Origin: an uncultured Bacilli bacterium
GTDB taxonomy: Bacteria > Bacillota_I > Bacilli_A > ML615J-28 > CAG-313
Length of the DNA stretch: 13,861 nt
Direction of reading: 5' to 3'
Assembly: GCA_947627685.1 (NCBI GenBank)
Contig: CANQWZ010000030.1
Coordinates: 1-13,861 of the forward strand
Below the pieces are notes generated by a model, which had not been told where the DNA came from, made no database searches, and was given only the letters and a program-made list of their open reading frames with translations. Numbering within the stretch: position 1 is the first letter of the stretch; the number at the start of each line of letters is the position of its first letter. Below are positions 1 to 7,656 of this stretch, piece after piece. A program made the translations under genes and the position numbers.

Positions 1-1545
1 ATTTTCAAAGTGAGCATATACTGTTTTACCACCCGTATTAGTATATCCTAAAATACCACCAACATCATATTTACCACTAACTTCGGCGTAGTTATTGATA
101 TTTTTTACATAAATAGAGTTTTTACGAACGTATCCTAATTCGTTTGGTGCATAGTTATCGTGTTCTGCGATAAGAGCACTAACTGCTTGAAGACCTTTAA
201 CACTACCATATATGTTAAGATTTTCAATTGTATTTTGCGTAGCACCAGCAGTAATTTCAATTAATTGACCATTTGATAAAGTACCAAAAATACCAACCAT
301 ATAGGCTTCATCATAATTCATTTCAATGTTAATTTTTTGATTATTACCATCAAAACTACCTAGATATGGTGAAAATGGTGTCCAAGATATACCATAAAAA
401 TTATTGGTACCATATACTCCTTTACTTTTGGTCATATCAAAGTCGTAAAGGGCATCAGCTAGTTCTGCCTCTAGTTTGATATTAATTTTACCAATTTGTC
501 TTAAACCCGTCGTTACATTAGTTGAATTTTCATAAGTAATACCTGCTACATTTTCACCATAGATGTTACCATTGATAATCCATGATAAATGTTCTAATTG
601 ACTAGCTGTTTTAACAACAACATATGTTTTTTTGTTATTAATGGTAGTTTGAAGACTAGCAAGTTCATCAGTTGCATAATGTGTTAAACTTTTTAAGTTT
701 ACTGTTACATCAGCCTTAAAGGTAGATGTTGTTCTATCAAAAAGAGGGATATAAACATAACCATTATTATGTTTTACTCTTACTACTTGACCAACATAGT
801 TAGCATATATACCATAATTTTCAACTTCACTAATACCCATGTTAGCTTCAAACGGCATCGTTATCGTAACCGTTTTAGCACTTTCATCAAGTTGTAATTG
901 ATATGCTTGATTGGTATTAAATACCATAATATCTTCTTCAGTTGGTAATTCATCTTCAAAATGAATAACCATTTTATTACCCGAATTTACCATTTTAATA
1001 GCAGAGTCAATTTTATTTTTTCTTAATTGATAACCATAAATAGAACCAAAATAAACATAATTGGAACTATTAATGATATTGGCATCTTGTTGTACACTAC
1101 CACTATTATAGGTATTATTAATCATAAAATCTTTACTTTCATCTAGTGGTTGACCAATAATACCAGCTGTGTTTATTCCACCTTTAATAGTACCTTTTTG
1201 TGTACAGTTATCAATTGTCACACACTTTCCTGATCCTATCAAACCACCAACTTGGCGTTCGCCAATAACACTTGCTTCGTTAGTACAATTGTCTAATTTC
1301 ACATAGGCGATGTTATTATCAATTTTTGTATATTCAGCGTTTCCTATAATACCGCCTACATTAGTAGTACCTTTAATAGTACCTTTAATGGTTAAATTTT
1401 GAATAGTTGTACCTACACCATAATTTTCATTTTCTAAAGTAAAATTAGTAGTTGTAGGTTTTACTTGTTTAAAGAAGCCAGCGCTACCTGTTGTTTGAAT
1501 ATTTACGGTAACACTAAAGTTATTACCATCAAATAATTCACCACC
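1..1545 (-). repeat. Tandem duplicated GLUG-like module inside the surface protein
   Basis: Copy A is residues 95-200 (1545-1228) and copy B residues 488-609 (366-1). They align over about 100 residues with nearly constant offset. F99-DGNN pairs with F492-DGNN (offset 393). K152-G153...V157 pairs with K544-G545...V549 (offset 392). N180, N183, A185, V187, G189 and V193-GGLIG pair with N576, N579, A581, V583, G585 and V589-GGILG (offset 396). In copy B the first GGIIG is degenerate (SALIA). Protein similarity is clear while DNA identity looks low, so this is an old duplication. Confidence 0.75.
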
Positions 1546-1827
1546 AAAATTAGCAATGCCACTAAAAGCCGTATTATCTGATAAATCAATATCAGCTTTT
1601 AAAATATAACTTGCATTTTTAGCCTCTTTTTCTTTAATTGTTTTATTAGTATTGATTTGTTCTACAACATATAACATTTCTTCTTTATTGTTTATTTGGA
1701 ATGGATCATCTTTTGTACCATTACCATTTAAGGTTATATCAGCACCTTTAACAGGAGCTGCTACAACAAATAAAAACAAAAAGAAGGTAAAACTAATCAA
1801 AAGTAAATTACGAATTGTTTTTTTCAT
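1..1827 (-). CDS. Secreted GLUG-type repeat surface protein (C-terminus beyond left edge)
   Basis: 609 codons read open from ATG 1827 to base 1, so the C-terminus and any cell-wall anchor lie outside. Residues 1-29 form a Sec signal peptide: MKK, a hydrophobic core, then a likely cut after APVKGA. No lipobox cysteine is present. Residues 34-44 carry the GNGTKDDPFQI opening usual for exported GLUG-repeat proteins. Two copies of one module follow, at about residues 95-200 and 488-609. Each has an FDGNN turn (99-103, 492-496), an NLTIKG-like strand and GGxxG motifs (158-162, 194-198, 590-594). This pattern predicts a beta-solenoid-like extracellular protein, plausibly an adhesin or host/glycan-contact protein; that function is inferred. 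The start is backed by an AAGAAAGGA ribosome site within 15 bp of the upstream gene's stop, so it is the fourth gene of the ABC operon. The fold class is fairly sure, the function unknown. Confidence 0.85.
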   Translation of the reverse strand, partial: MKKTIRNLLLISFTFFLFLFVVAAPVKGADITLNGNGTKDDPFQINNKEEMLYVVEQINTNKTIKEKEAKNASYILKADIDLSDNTAFSGIANFGGELFDGNNFSVTVNIQTTGSAGFFKQVKPTTTNFTLENENYGVGTTIQNLTIKGTIKGTTNVGGIIGNAEYTKIDNNIAYVKLDNCTNEASVIGERQVGGLIGSGKCVTIDNCTQKGTIKGGINTAGIIGQPLDESKDFMINNTYNSGSVQQDANIINSSNYVYFGSIYGYQLRKNKIDSAIKMVNSGNKMVIHFEDELPTEEDIMVFNTNQAYQLQLDESAKTVTITMPFEANMGISEVENYGIYANYVGQVVRVKHNNGYVYIPLFDRTTSTFKADVTVNLKSLTHYATDELASLQTTINNKKTYVVVKTASQLEHLSWIINGNIYGENVAGITYENSTNVTTGLRQIGKINIKLEAELADALYDFDMTKSKGVYGTNNFYGISWTPFSPYLGSFDGNNQKINIEMNYDEAYMVGIFGTLSNGQLIEITAGATQNTIENLNIYGSVKGLQAVSALIAEHDNYAPNELGYVRKNSIYVKNINNYAEVSGKYDVGGILGYTNTGGKTVYAHFEN

Positions 1828-1842
1828 TTTCTCATTCCTTTC

Positions 1843-4800
1843 TTAAGCTTTAGGTATCCAACTATAGGCATTTTGCGATAAAGCATCTTCTTGTGCTTGA
1901 TAATTAAATTTACTTTCAGATGAATACATTAAGAAAGTAAATTGTTCTTTTCCAGCTGCGTATTTTAAAGCATTTCCAAAAAATGAAAGTGTTTTATCCT
2001 CTTCACTGGTGTAGCCTACATCATCAAAACCAATGACATATTCACATAAAGCCTCAGTTGTAAAGTTTTCTCTAACAATGGAACTGTAATTTTTTCCACC
2101 ACCATAGAAAGCAATGCCACCATGAACATATTCTATACCATCATCATTAGTAATGATTGTTGATAAACTAGGATCACTATTAGCAACTGCTTTGACTAGC
2201 TTATTTATATCAAAATCAATAAGGCTTCCTTCAACAAGGGTTGAACTATCAACATTTTCCAATTTTTTCCAATCATAAATTTTAACTTCATCTTCTAAAA
2301 TAAGCTGTGCTGGGTAACTCGTTGCAGCCATATCATCCCAACCCAATGATGGAAAATTTATATCATGGAAACGATATCCATCTAAAACAGGTCCACAAAA
2401 ATGAGTTTCAAGGCCAATGCTAAAGATACCTGATTCTTCAAAGATACAGTTTTTTAGACTTACAAAAGTTTTTACTAAATCTAGATATTCAGGATTATTT
2501 AAATAGTTACCATTTAATTTATCATTAACATTGTAAATAAAGTCATTACCATTTTTTAATTTTAAATTAGGACTCGCAAGGTCGAAAACTTTACTTCTAC
2601 TTTCATCGTTATCTGTAGTATATTTACCAATATCACCAACAATACGTTTATTAGTACCCATTTTGAGTAAGAATTCTCTTGCGTATGATATAACGCTACT
2701 TGCAATATTTACATGAATAATATCATCAGGATTTTCAGTACCAAAGATTCTTAATACTGTTCTACCATTCATAATTCTCGAATTTAGAATGTTAACATTA
2801 TCACCCATTACTTCAACGGTAGTACCTACATGATTTAACATATTTAAATCAATTTTACCCTCGTCAGGGATAATATCAGCTAAATCATTACAAGCTTTTA
2901 AAACAACATTATTAATCGTGACATTTTCACGGACTAAGAAAACGATATTATCTTGACCCTTTACTGAAGCAATGTCATTATAATTAGCAAAATCAAGTGG
3001 ACCCTTAAAAATAGAAGCCTTAGTTGTCATGTTTCTACTATCATCACGATAAGCAAGATTATGAGCATTAATGGTAAAGCCATTACCATAAACATTTTTC
3101 TTAAATTCAATTGCAACTTTTAAAGTTGGTGCTTCTTGAGCGCCTTTTTTATTTTTATACCAAGTCCAATCCCAAGTAGTTGGAATTGTTTTAGTAGGAA
3201 TTGGTAATTCAGCTTTTGGTTTACCAATCATATCTTCTTCTTTCATGATACCAGCTTCTAAATTATATCCTGCACCAAAGGCATCAAAAACACCAATGCG
3301 GTTTGCTTCAACTAATCTTTGTTCATCTTTTGTGCTACCAATAGTTACTTGTAAAACAACATCATATTTGCCATCGTTTGTTACATCTAATAAATCTTGA
3401 TAAGAATAAATATTAGTACCTGTTTCTACCACTTTTAAGGTAAAGGAAGTTTTTAATTCAATTCCTAATTTTTTAGCATTTAACGATACGACATTAATAG
3501 TTACTTCACCAGTTGATAAAACATAAATTTTATGACCTTCAATTCTTACTAAATCAGGTTTACTAGCGGTTATTTCATAATCAGATGTGGAAGTAGAAAT
3601 ACCATTAAATGTTACCGTTGGTATGAAAACATCATCAACATAACGGCCATTTTCTAGTTTAAATCTACCAAAGGTATATGTTTTATCACTTAAGGTACCA
3701 TATGAGATCGTTTTTTCTTTTATAGCTATACCAGTTGGAGCTTCTAATACTGTCATATCAAAGCTTTTATTAAATGTTACTCCTTGAATTATTATTTCAC
3801 AATTAATAGTAGTTGTACCTAAGCTGTTCGCAAATACATCAACTGATGCCCCGTTTGGTGTTATATCAACACTGCTTCCGTTAATACTCCAAGTTATTTT
3901 ATCAAATTGTTTAAAGGCAAAATTAGCACTAATGGTTAATCTTGTTCTTTGACCAAGTCTAAGATACTCACTACCACTAATAGTTAAAACAATTTCATCT
4001 GTTGTAATTTTGGAAACGTTTAAAGTTTCTTGTAAATTATTATAATCATCATGATCGATTTGGATCTTAAAGACATATTTATTAGGGTCATTTACCTTTA
4101 GGGTTAATGCTAAAACAAGTGATTCTTCTTTGTCTTCAAAAACTTGAATTTCTTTAATTTCAAAAGGCAAGCCATTAAGCTCTTCAATTCTTAAAATATT
4201 TTGATTTAGAACATCATCATGACCGCTTTTCTTTAATTTTGCTTTGTTTACCGTAACTTTTATACTTACTTCATCTTCAATGGTTACGATATCGGTATCG
4301 CTTAAATTAAGACAAGATACGGTATCCTTTTCAAAAACTTGAATTTCTTTCGTTTTAATAATGGTTCCATCAATTCCACCTTCAAGTTTAGCAGTGATGG
4401 TCGCAAAACCATTTGTAACAGCTTTACAAACACCCGTTTGTTCATTTACTTCAATAACATTAGGATTACTTGAGGACCAAATAATATTCTCTACTTCAGT
4501 AGGCATATTAGGATAGGTTGTAACTTGAATTTTAAACTGCGTACTTGTGTAAATTCTAGGAAGGCTACTGCCATTTAAATCCACAAAGTCATCTAAAGTA
4601 TAATCCACTATTTTTTGACTAGTAACTTGAACTTCTAATTCATCAGAATAGCCACCATCATCAGTTGTTACTTTTATTTCATATGTTCCAAGTTTTTTGG
4701 CAGTAATCTTACCTGTCTTTTTATCAACATCTAGGCCTTTTTCATCATAATCTATTTGAACATTTTGATTAGACGCAGTAGTTGGATAAATCGTATATTT

Positions 4801-4983
4801 TAAATAATGATCTATTGGTTCGGTTAATTCAATAAATTCCACACCATCATTAAGAGGCTTTAAAATATTGATGCTTGTAACATGAATTTTAGTAATAAGG
4901 GCTGGTATTTTAGCTAATGAAAATAATGCAAAGGTGAGTAAAATAGGAATCATCAGCATTAAAGCCATAATTTTCTTTTTCAT
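1843..4983 (-). CDS. Large exported protein with Ig-like (BIG2-type) and beta-helix-like regions
   Basis: 1046 residues. The N-terminus is MKKK followed by a hydrophobic segment (about 5-29) with no clear cleavage site and no lipobox, so it may stay as a membrane anchor. Residues 32-120 and 123-217 look like bacterial Ig-like domains of the BIG2 type, with WSSSNPNVIEVN and GVCKAVTNGFATITAK in the second. Further beta domains lie at about 220-325, 326-412 (KITWSINGS...LGTTTINCE) and 413-520. From about residue 620 to 870 short strands repeat (NVTINNVVL, NVNILNSRIM, IIHVNIASSVIS, FVSLKNCIF), suggesting a right-handed parallel beta-helix. No LPXTG motif or C-terminal helix is seen. An AAGGAGG site overlaps the permease stop 12 bp upstream. 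It is probably displayed outside the membrane to bind glycan or host surfaces, by analogy only; no catalytic motif is visible. Confidence 0.85.
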   Translation of the reverse strand: MKKKIMALMLMIPILLTFALFSLAKIPALITKIHVTSINILKPLNDGVEFIELTEPIDHYLKYTIYPTTASNQNVQIDYDEKGLDVDKKTGKITAKKLGTYEIKVTTDDGGYSDELEVQVTSQKIVDYTLDDFVDLNGSSLPRIYTSTQFKIQVTTYPNMPTEVENIIWSSSNPNVIEVNEQTGVCKAVTNGFATITAKLEGGIDGTIIKTKEIQVFEKDTVSCLNLSDTDIVTIEDEVSIKVTVNKAKLKKSGHDDVLNQNILRIEELNGLPFEIKEIQVFEDKEESLVLALTLKVNDPNKYVFKIQIDHDDYNNLQETLNVSKITTDEIVLTISGSEYLRLGQRTRLTISANFAFKQFDKITWSINGSSVDITPNGASVDVFANSLGTTTINCEIIIQGVTFNKSFDMTVLEAPTGIAIKEKTISYGTLSDKTYTFGRFKLENGRYVDDVFIPTVTFNGISTSTSDYEITASKPDLVRIEGHKIYVLSTGEVTINVVSLNAKKLGIELKTSFTLKVVETGTNIYSYQDLLDVTNDGKYDVVLQVTIGSTKDEQRLVEANRIGVFDAFGAGYNLEAGIMKEEDMIGKPKAELPIPTKTIPTTWDWTWYKNKKGAQEAPTLKVAIEFKKNVYGNGFTINAHNLAYRDDSRNMTTKASIFKGPLDFANYNDIASVKGQDNIVFLVRENVTINNVVLKACNDLADIIPDEGKIDLNMLNHVGTTVEVMGDNVNILNSRIMNGRTVLRIFGTENPDDIIHVNIASSVISYAREFLLKMGTNKRIVGDIGKYTTDNDESRSKVFDLASPNLKLKNGNDFIYNVNDKLNGNYLNNPEYLDLVKTFVSLKNCIFEESGIFSIGLETHFCGPVLDGYRFHDINFPSLGWDDMAATSYPAQLILEDEVKIYDWKKLENVDSSTLVEGSLIDFDINKLVKAVANSDPSLSTIITNDDGIEYVHGGIAFYGGGKNYSSIVRENFTTEALCEYVIGFDDVGYTSEEDKTLSFFGNALKYAAGKEQFTFLMYSSESKFNYQAQEDALSQNAYSWIPKA

Positions 4984-4995
4984 AATTTTGCCTCC

Positions 4996-6663
4996 TTAAT
5001 AGACTGTTTCATGGTATTTCTTGATTAAACCTTTAAAGAAGTATAAGCAAGCAATGCCAAAATAAACAAGACATATAGCAAGTACCCCAATTAGGGAAAT
5101 ATAAGCAGAATGTTCATCGGTTAATTTTTGACCACTTGTAAAAAAAGAAATAATAAAGCTACTAGCACCAATAAATAAACTAATTAATAAACCAGTACCA
5201 ATAATGAAAGAAACCGTATTGTTTTCTTTGTTTACTTCACCATTTTCTAATTGGTCAAAGGAAGGATGATTCAAATCTTTTCTTGTCGCAATTAAAATTT
5301 CAGCTGTTACTAATAAAAGCATTGCTACCAAAATTAAAATGAATTCTAAAATTTTGATATCTTGCATAATATAAATAATTAACAAACTAATAAAAACGGA
5401 TAAATATGATAATATGCAACAAAAACCAACCTTCACGAATAATTGTTTTTGATATGGATAAGGTAGACGTTTACTTAAATTAAACATTTTACCTTCTCTT
5501 GAAATGTTAGTGGCACAAAAAACATTAGTTAGAACACTAAACATAGCCACAATAAAAACACTTAATTCAACACTCCACTCAACATTTAATAGGTGTTTTA
5601 AAAATTCTTTAAAAATCGTAAGCGAACTTACCACCATTATAGGCATAATAAAAGCCATAACAAAATATTGAAATAAATAGTTAGGCGAACGCCAAATGGT
5701 TAAAAATTCTTTTTTTAATAAAGCTACAAAAGGAGAATGTTTTTTGGTTGATTCTTTTTTTACAATTCCCCTTGATTGCTTCATTCCATAACGTAAAATG
5801 TTAGTAAATAATAATTTAATAATTAAATAAGTAATGCCAAAACCTACTCCTGATATTAAAATAACCAGTAATAGTGGCACAATTCCTTTATCAAATAAAG
5901 CCATGCTAGCAAATAAATTAGCAGGGTAGGCAAAACGAGCAACTTTACCAATCGTAATTACCGTTTTTTCATTAAAAATAGAAGCAATACTACCACTTTC
6001 AAACCATAATTTAAATACTGAAATGACTTTAATATAACCTATAAAAAAGATGGTAGTACCAATAGCAAATAAAATCGCTGTAATAAGATATCTTGATTTT
6101 AAGAAATTAACGATTTTAGCGAAAGGTAAAGCTAATATTGCAGCAAATATTAACTGTATTAATGGTAGTAAAATACATAATAAGATAGTCATAAGCCAAA
6201 ACAAAAAATTAGGATGAACGACTAAAGCAAAGGTAATATTAATTGGTAAAATAGTTAATAAAGAAAATAAAATTTCATGTAGATATAAAACAATAAATTT
6301 TGACCAAAAAATAGTTTGTGCCGCAATTGGTAGTTTCACTAAAATCTTCATGCTTTCATCTTGCATGAAAGATTTCGTAATTTTTATTATCCCATTGGCG
6401 ATCCCCGCAATAATAACTACTAAATAAGCAATGGTTAAAATTTCATGTTGTCTTTCTTCAATACTATTAATACCATAAAAAGTTATTTCTTGATAGCCTT
6501 TAACAAAAGCATAAAAAGTAACCATGAAGGCCGCAAGTAAACTTAAAACAATGATGATTGATAAAATATTACCAAAATAATTATGATATTTTTTGTTTTT
6601 TAAATGGTATAATTCAAATTGCTGCCTAAATTCTCTTTTAGTTAAAATGGCAAGCTTACTCAT
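4996..6663 (-). CDS. ABC-2 type transporter permease, about 12 membrane helices
   Basis: 555 residues with two halves of about six membrane helices each. Estimated helices lie near 32-54, 75-97, 122-148, 153-180, 190-215 and 255-290, then 330-352, 364-388, 408-430, 434-456, 483-505 and 522-548. A charged cytoplasmic linker (about 293-325) joins the halves; each half starts with a short amphipathic stretch rich in Lys/Arg and Phe (LTKREFRQQF; LLKKEFLTIW), as in putative ABC exporters of Gram-positive bacteria. It would form the membrane channel for the ATPase encoded just upstream. Its ATG overlaps that gene's TGA in an ATGA, and its own ribosome site is weak (GGTGATTC), so translation is probably coupled. 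The substrate cannot be read from sequence; lipid, peptide antibiotic, or a surface-protein-linked compound are options. Confidence 0.9.
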   Translation of the reverse strand: MSKLAILTKREFRQQFELYHLKNKKYHNYFGNILSIIIVLSLLAAFMVTFYAFVKGYQEITFYGINSIEERQHEILTIAYLVVIIAGIANGIIKITKSFMQDESMKILVKLPIAAQTIFWSKFIVLYLHEILFSLLTILPINITFALVVHPNFLFWLMTILLCILLPLIQLIFAAILALPFAKIVNFLKSRYLITAILFAIGTTIFFIGYIKVISVFKLWFESGSIASIFNEKTVITIGKVARFAYPANLFASMALFDKGIVPLLLVILISGVGFGITYLIIKLLFTNILRYGMKQSRGIVKKESTKKHSPFVALLKKEFLTIWRSPNYLFQYFVMAFIMPIMVVSSLTIFKEFLKHLLNVEWSVELSVFIVAMFSVLTNVFCATNISREGKMFNLSKRLPYPYQKQLFVKVGFCCILSYLSVFISLLIIYIMQDIKILEFILILVAMLLLVTAEILIATRKDLNHPSFDQLENGEVNKENNTVSFIIGTGLLISLFIGASSFIISFFTSGQKLTDEHSAYISLIGVLAICLVYFGIACLYFFKGLIKKYHETVY

Positions 6664-7445
6664 CTTGAATCACCATCATTTGTATCGATATTACGCATTT
6701 TATTATTAGCAATGACAAGTTTTAAGAAATATGATTCTAAACTTTGATTAGGATTAACTTCCTTAAAAGAAGCAATGGTATTTTCTTCAATTAACTTACC
6801 ATGATTGATAACAATATAGCGATCGCAAATTTGTTCAACAATGTTTAAATTATGGGAAGAAAATAGTACCGTTTTACCTTTTTCTTTATGCGAAACCAAG
6901 AAATTTTTAACAGCCTCAACCGTTTGGGGATCAAGACCTGTTAAAGGTTCATCTAAAACAAGTAATTCAGGTTGATGAATTAAAGCTCCCATAATGGATA
7001 TTTTTTGATGCATGCCATGGGAATAAGAACTTATTTGTTTTTTTATAGCATCCCCTAAATTTAAATAAGTTTGAAATTCATCTATGCGTGCTTTTCTAGT
7101 TGCTGTATCAACACCATAAATATCAGCTAAAAAGTTTAAATATTCAAGACCGGTCATTTTTTCAAATACCGCATGATCATCAGAAGCATAGCCAATATTT
7201 TGTTTAGCATTTAACATATCTTTTACAATATCATAGCCACATATTTCAATACTACCTTCATTAAAAGGATGAATACCCGTGATACTTTTAATAATAGTTG
7301 ATTTACCGGCGCCGTTTTGACCAATAATACCAACTATTTCTTGTGCATAACAAGAAAAAGTAATATTTTCTATGGCATAATCATCTTTTTCATGATATTT
7401 TTTGGATAAATTTTCTACTTTTAAGATCGTTTCTTTCTCTTCCAT
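6660..7445 (-). CDS. ABC transporter ATP-binding protein
   Basis: 261 residues, the usual length for a single-domain ABC-2 exporter ATPase acting at the inner face of the membrane. Walker A is GQNGAGKST (42-50), the signature is YSHGMHQK (141-148, in place of LSGG), Walker B is LLVLDEP (161-167, catalytic Glu166), the D-loop is GLDP (170-173), and the switch His is His198 in SSH. The Q-loop region (IGYASDDHAVF, 84-94) lacks the usual Gln, having Ser-Asp-Asp. Acidic replacements there are familiar in this exporter subfamily, so this does not imply inactivity. The C-terminal 40 residues are a short tail without known domain. It is the first gene of the operon. GGGAGG at 7450-7455 lies only 4 nt from the ATG, a tight spacing. 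Confidence 0.95.
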   Translation of the reverse strand: MEEKETILKVENLSKKYHEKDDYAIENITFSCYAQEIVGIIGQNGAGKSTIIKSITGIHPFNEGSIEICGYDIVKDMLNAKQNIGYASDDHAVFEKMTGLEYLNFLADIYGVDTATRKARIDEFQTYLNLGDAIKKQISSYSHGMHQKISIMGALIHQPELLVLDEPLTGLDPQTVEAVKNFLVSHKEKGKTVLFSSHNLNIVEQICDRYIVINHGKLIEENTIASFKEVNPNQSLESYFLKLVIANNKMRNIDTNDGDSR

Positions 7446-7470
7446 ACATCCTCCCTTTTAACAAACATAT

Positions 7471-7497
7471 ATAGAAAAAATGTCTTTATTTTTCTAT
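7471..7497. repeat. 9-bp inverted repeat over the ABC operon transcription start
   Basis: ATAGAAAAA (7471-7479) and TTTTTCTAT (7489-7497) are perfect inverse complements with a 9-base spacer. The repeat touches the -10 box and covers the expected start of transcription, a usual place for a repressor operator or a 5' hairpin. In DNA this AT-rich a chance match is possible, and no regulator gene is adjacent. Confidence 0.35.
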
Positions 7498-7524
7498 TAT
7501 ACTATAAAAATGAATATTTTTCAA
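7496..7524 (-). promoter_or_regulatory. Sigma-A-type promoter of the ABC/surface-protein operon
   Basis: On the minus strand TTGAAA (7519-7524) is followed by a 17-base spacer and a perfect TATAAT (7496-7501). Initiation is expected near 7489, leaving a leader of roughly 45 nt before the ATG at 7445. No other promoter is apparent in the 4-15 bp junctions downstream, so this probably drives all four genes. Confidence 0.8.
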
Positions 7525-7551
7525 TCAAAAAGTGCTATTTACGACATTAAC

Positions 7552-7564
7552 ACTATATTATAGT
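7552..7564. repeat. Short palindrome upstream of the ABC promoter
   Basis: ACTATA-T-TATAGT is a perfect 13-base palindrome, 28 bp upstream of the -35 box. The half-site ACTATA recurs at 7501-7506, across the upstream edge of the -10 box. It could be a regulator-binding site, but its composition makes chance a real alternative. Confidence 0.25.
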
Positions 7565-7596
7565 CAAATTTATACAAAATATTAATATAATTTATG

Positions 7597-7635
7597 TAAA
7601 AAATCAGCAATTTTAGCTTGGTAAAATTACTGATT
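7597..7635 (-). terminator. Rho-independent terminator after the GHKL ATPase gene
   Basis: AATCAG-C-AATTTTA (7602-7615) pairs with TAAAATT-A-CTGATT (7622-7635) around a 6-base loop, with one mismatch. On the minus strand the stem runs into six Ts (7598-7603). It starts about 20 bp past the stop codon. The stem is AT-rich, so its strength is moderate. Confidence 0.75.
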
Positions 7636-7656
7636 CATATATTAGTTTATTTATTA

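Noticed and set aside
1652..1846. Forward open frame of 64 codons
   Set aside because: It lies antisense over the N-terminus of the GLUG-type protein; no ribosome site or protein-like composition, and the opposite frame has a clear signal peptide.
4900..4983. Lipoprotein signal on the 1046-residue protein
   Set aside because: No cysteine lies in the first 180 residues, so there is no lipobox; the same check fails for the GLUG-type protein.
6660..6663. Mollicute code 4 (TGA as tryptophan)
   Set aside because: TGA here ends the ATPase gene exactly at the permease ATG, and tryptophan is TGG throughout the window.
6660..7445. Inactive ABC ATPase because the Q-loop Gln is missing
   Set aside because: Walker A, Walker B Glu, signature, D-loop and switch His are all present, and acidic substitutions at this point are familiar in the subfamily.
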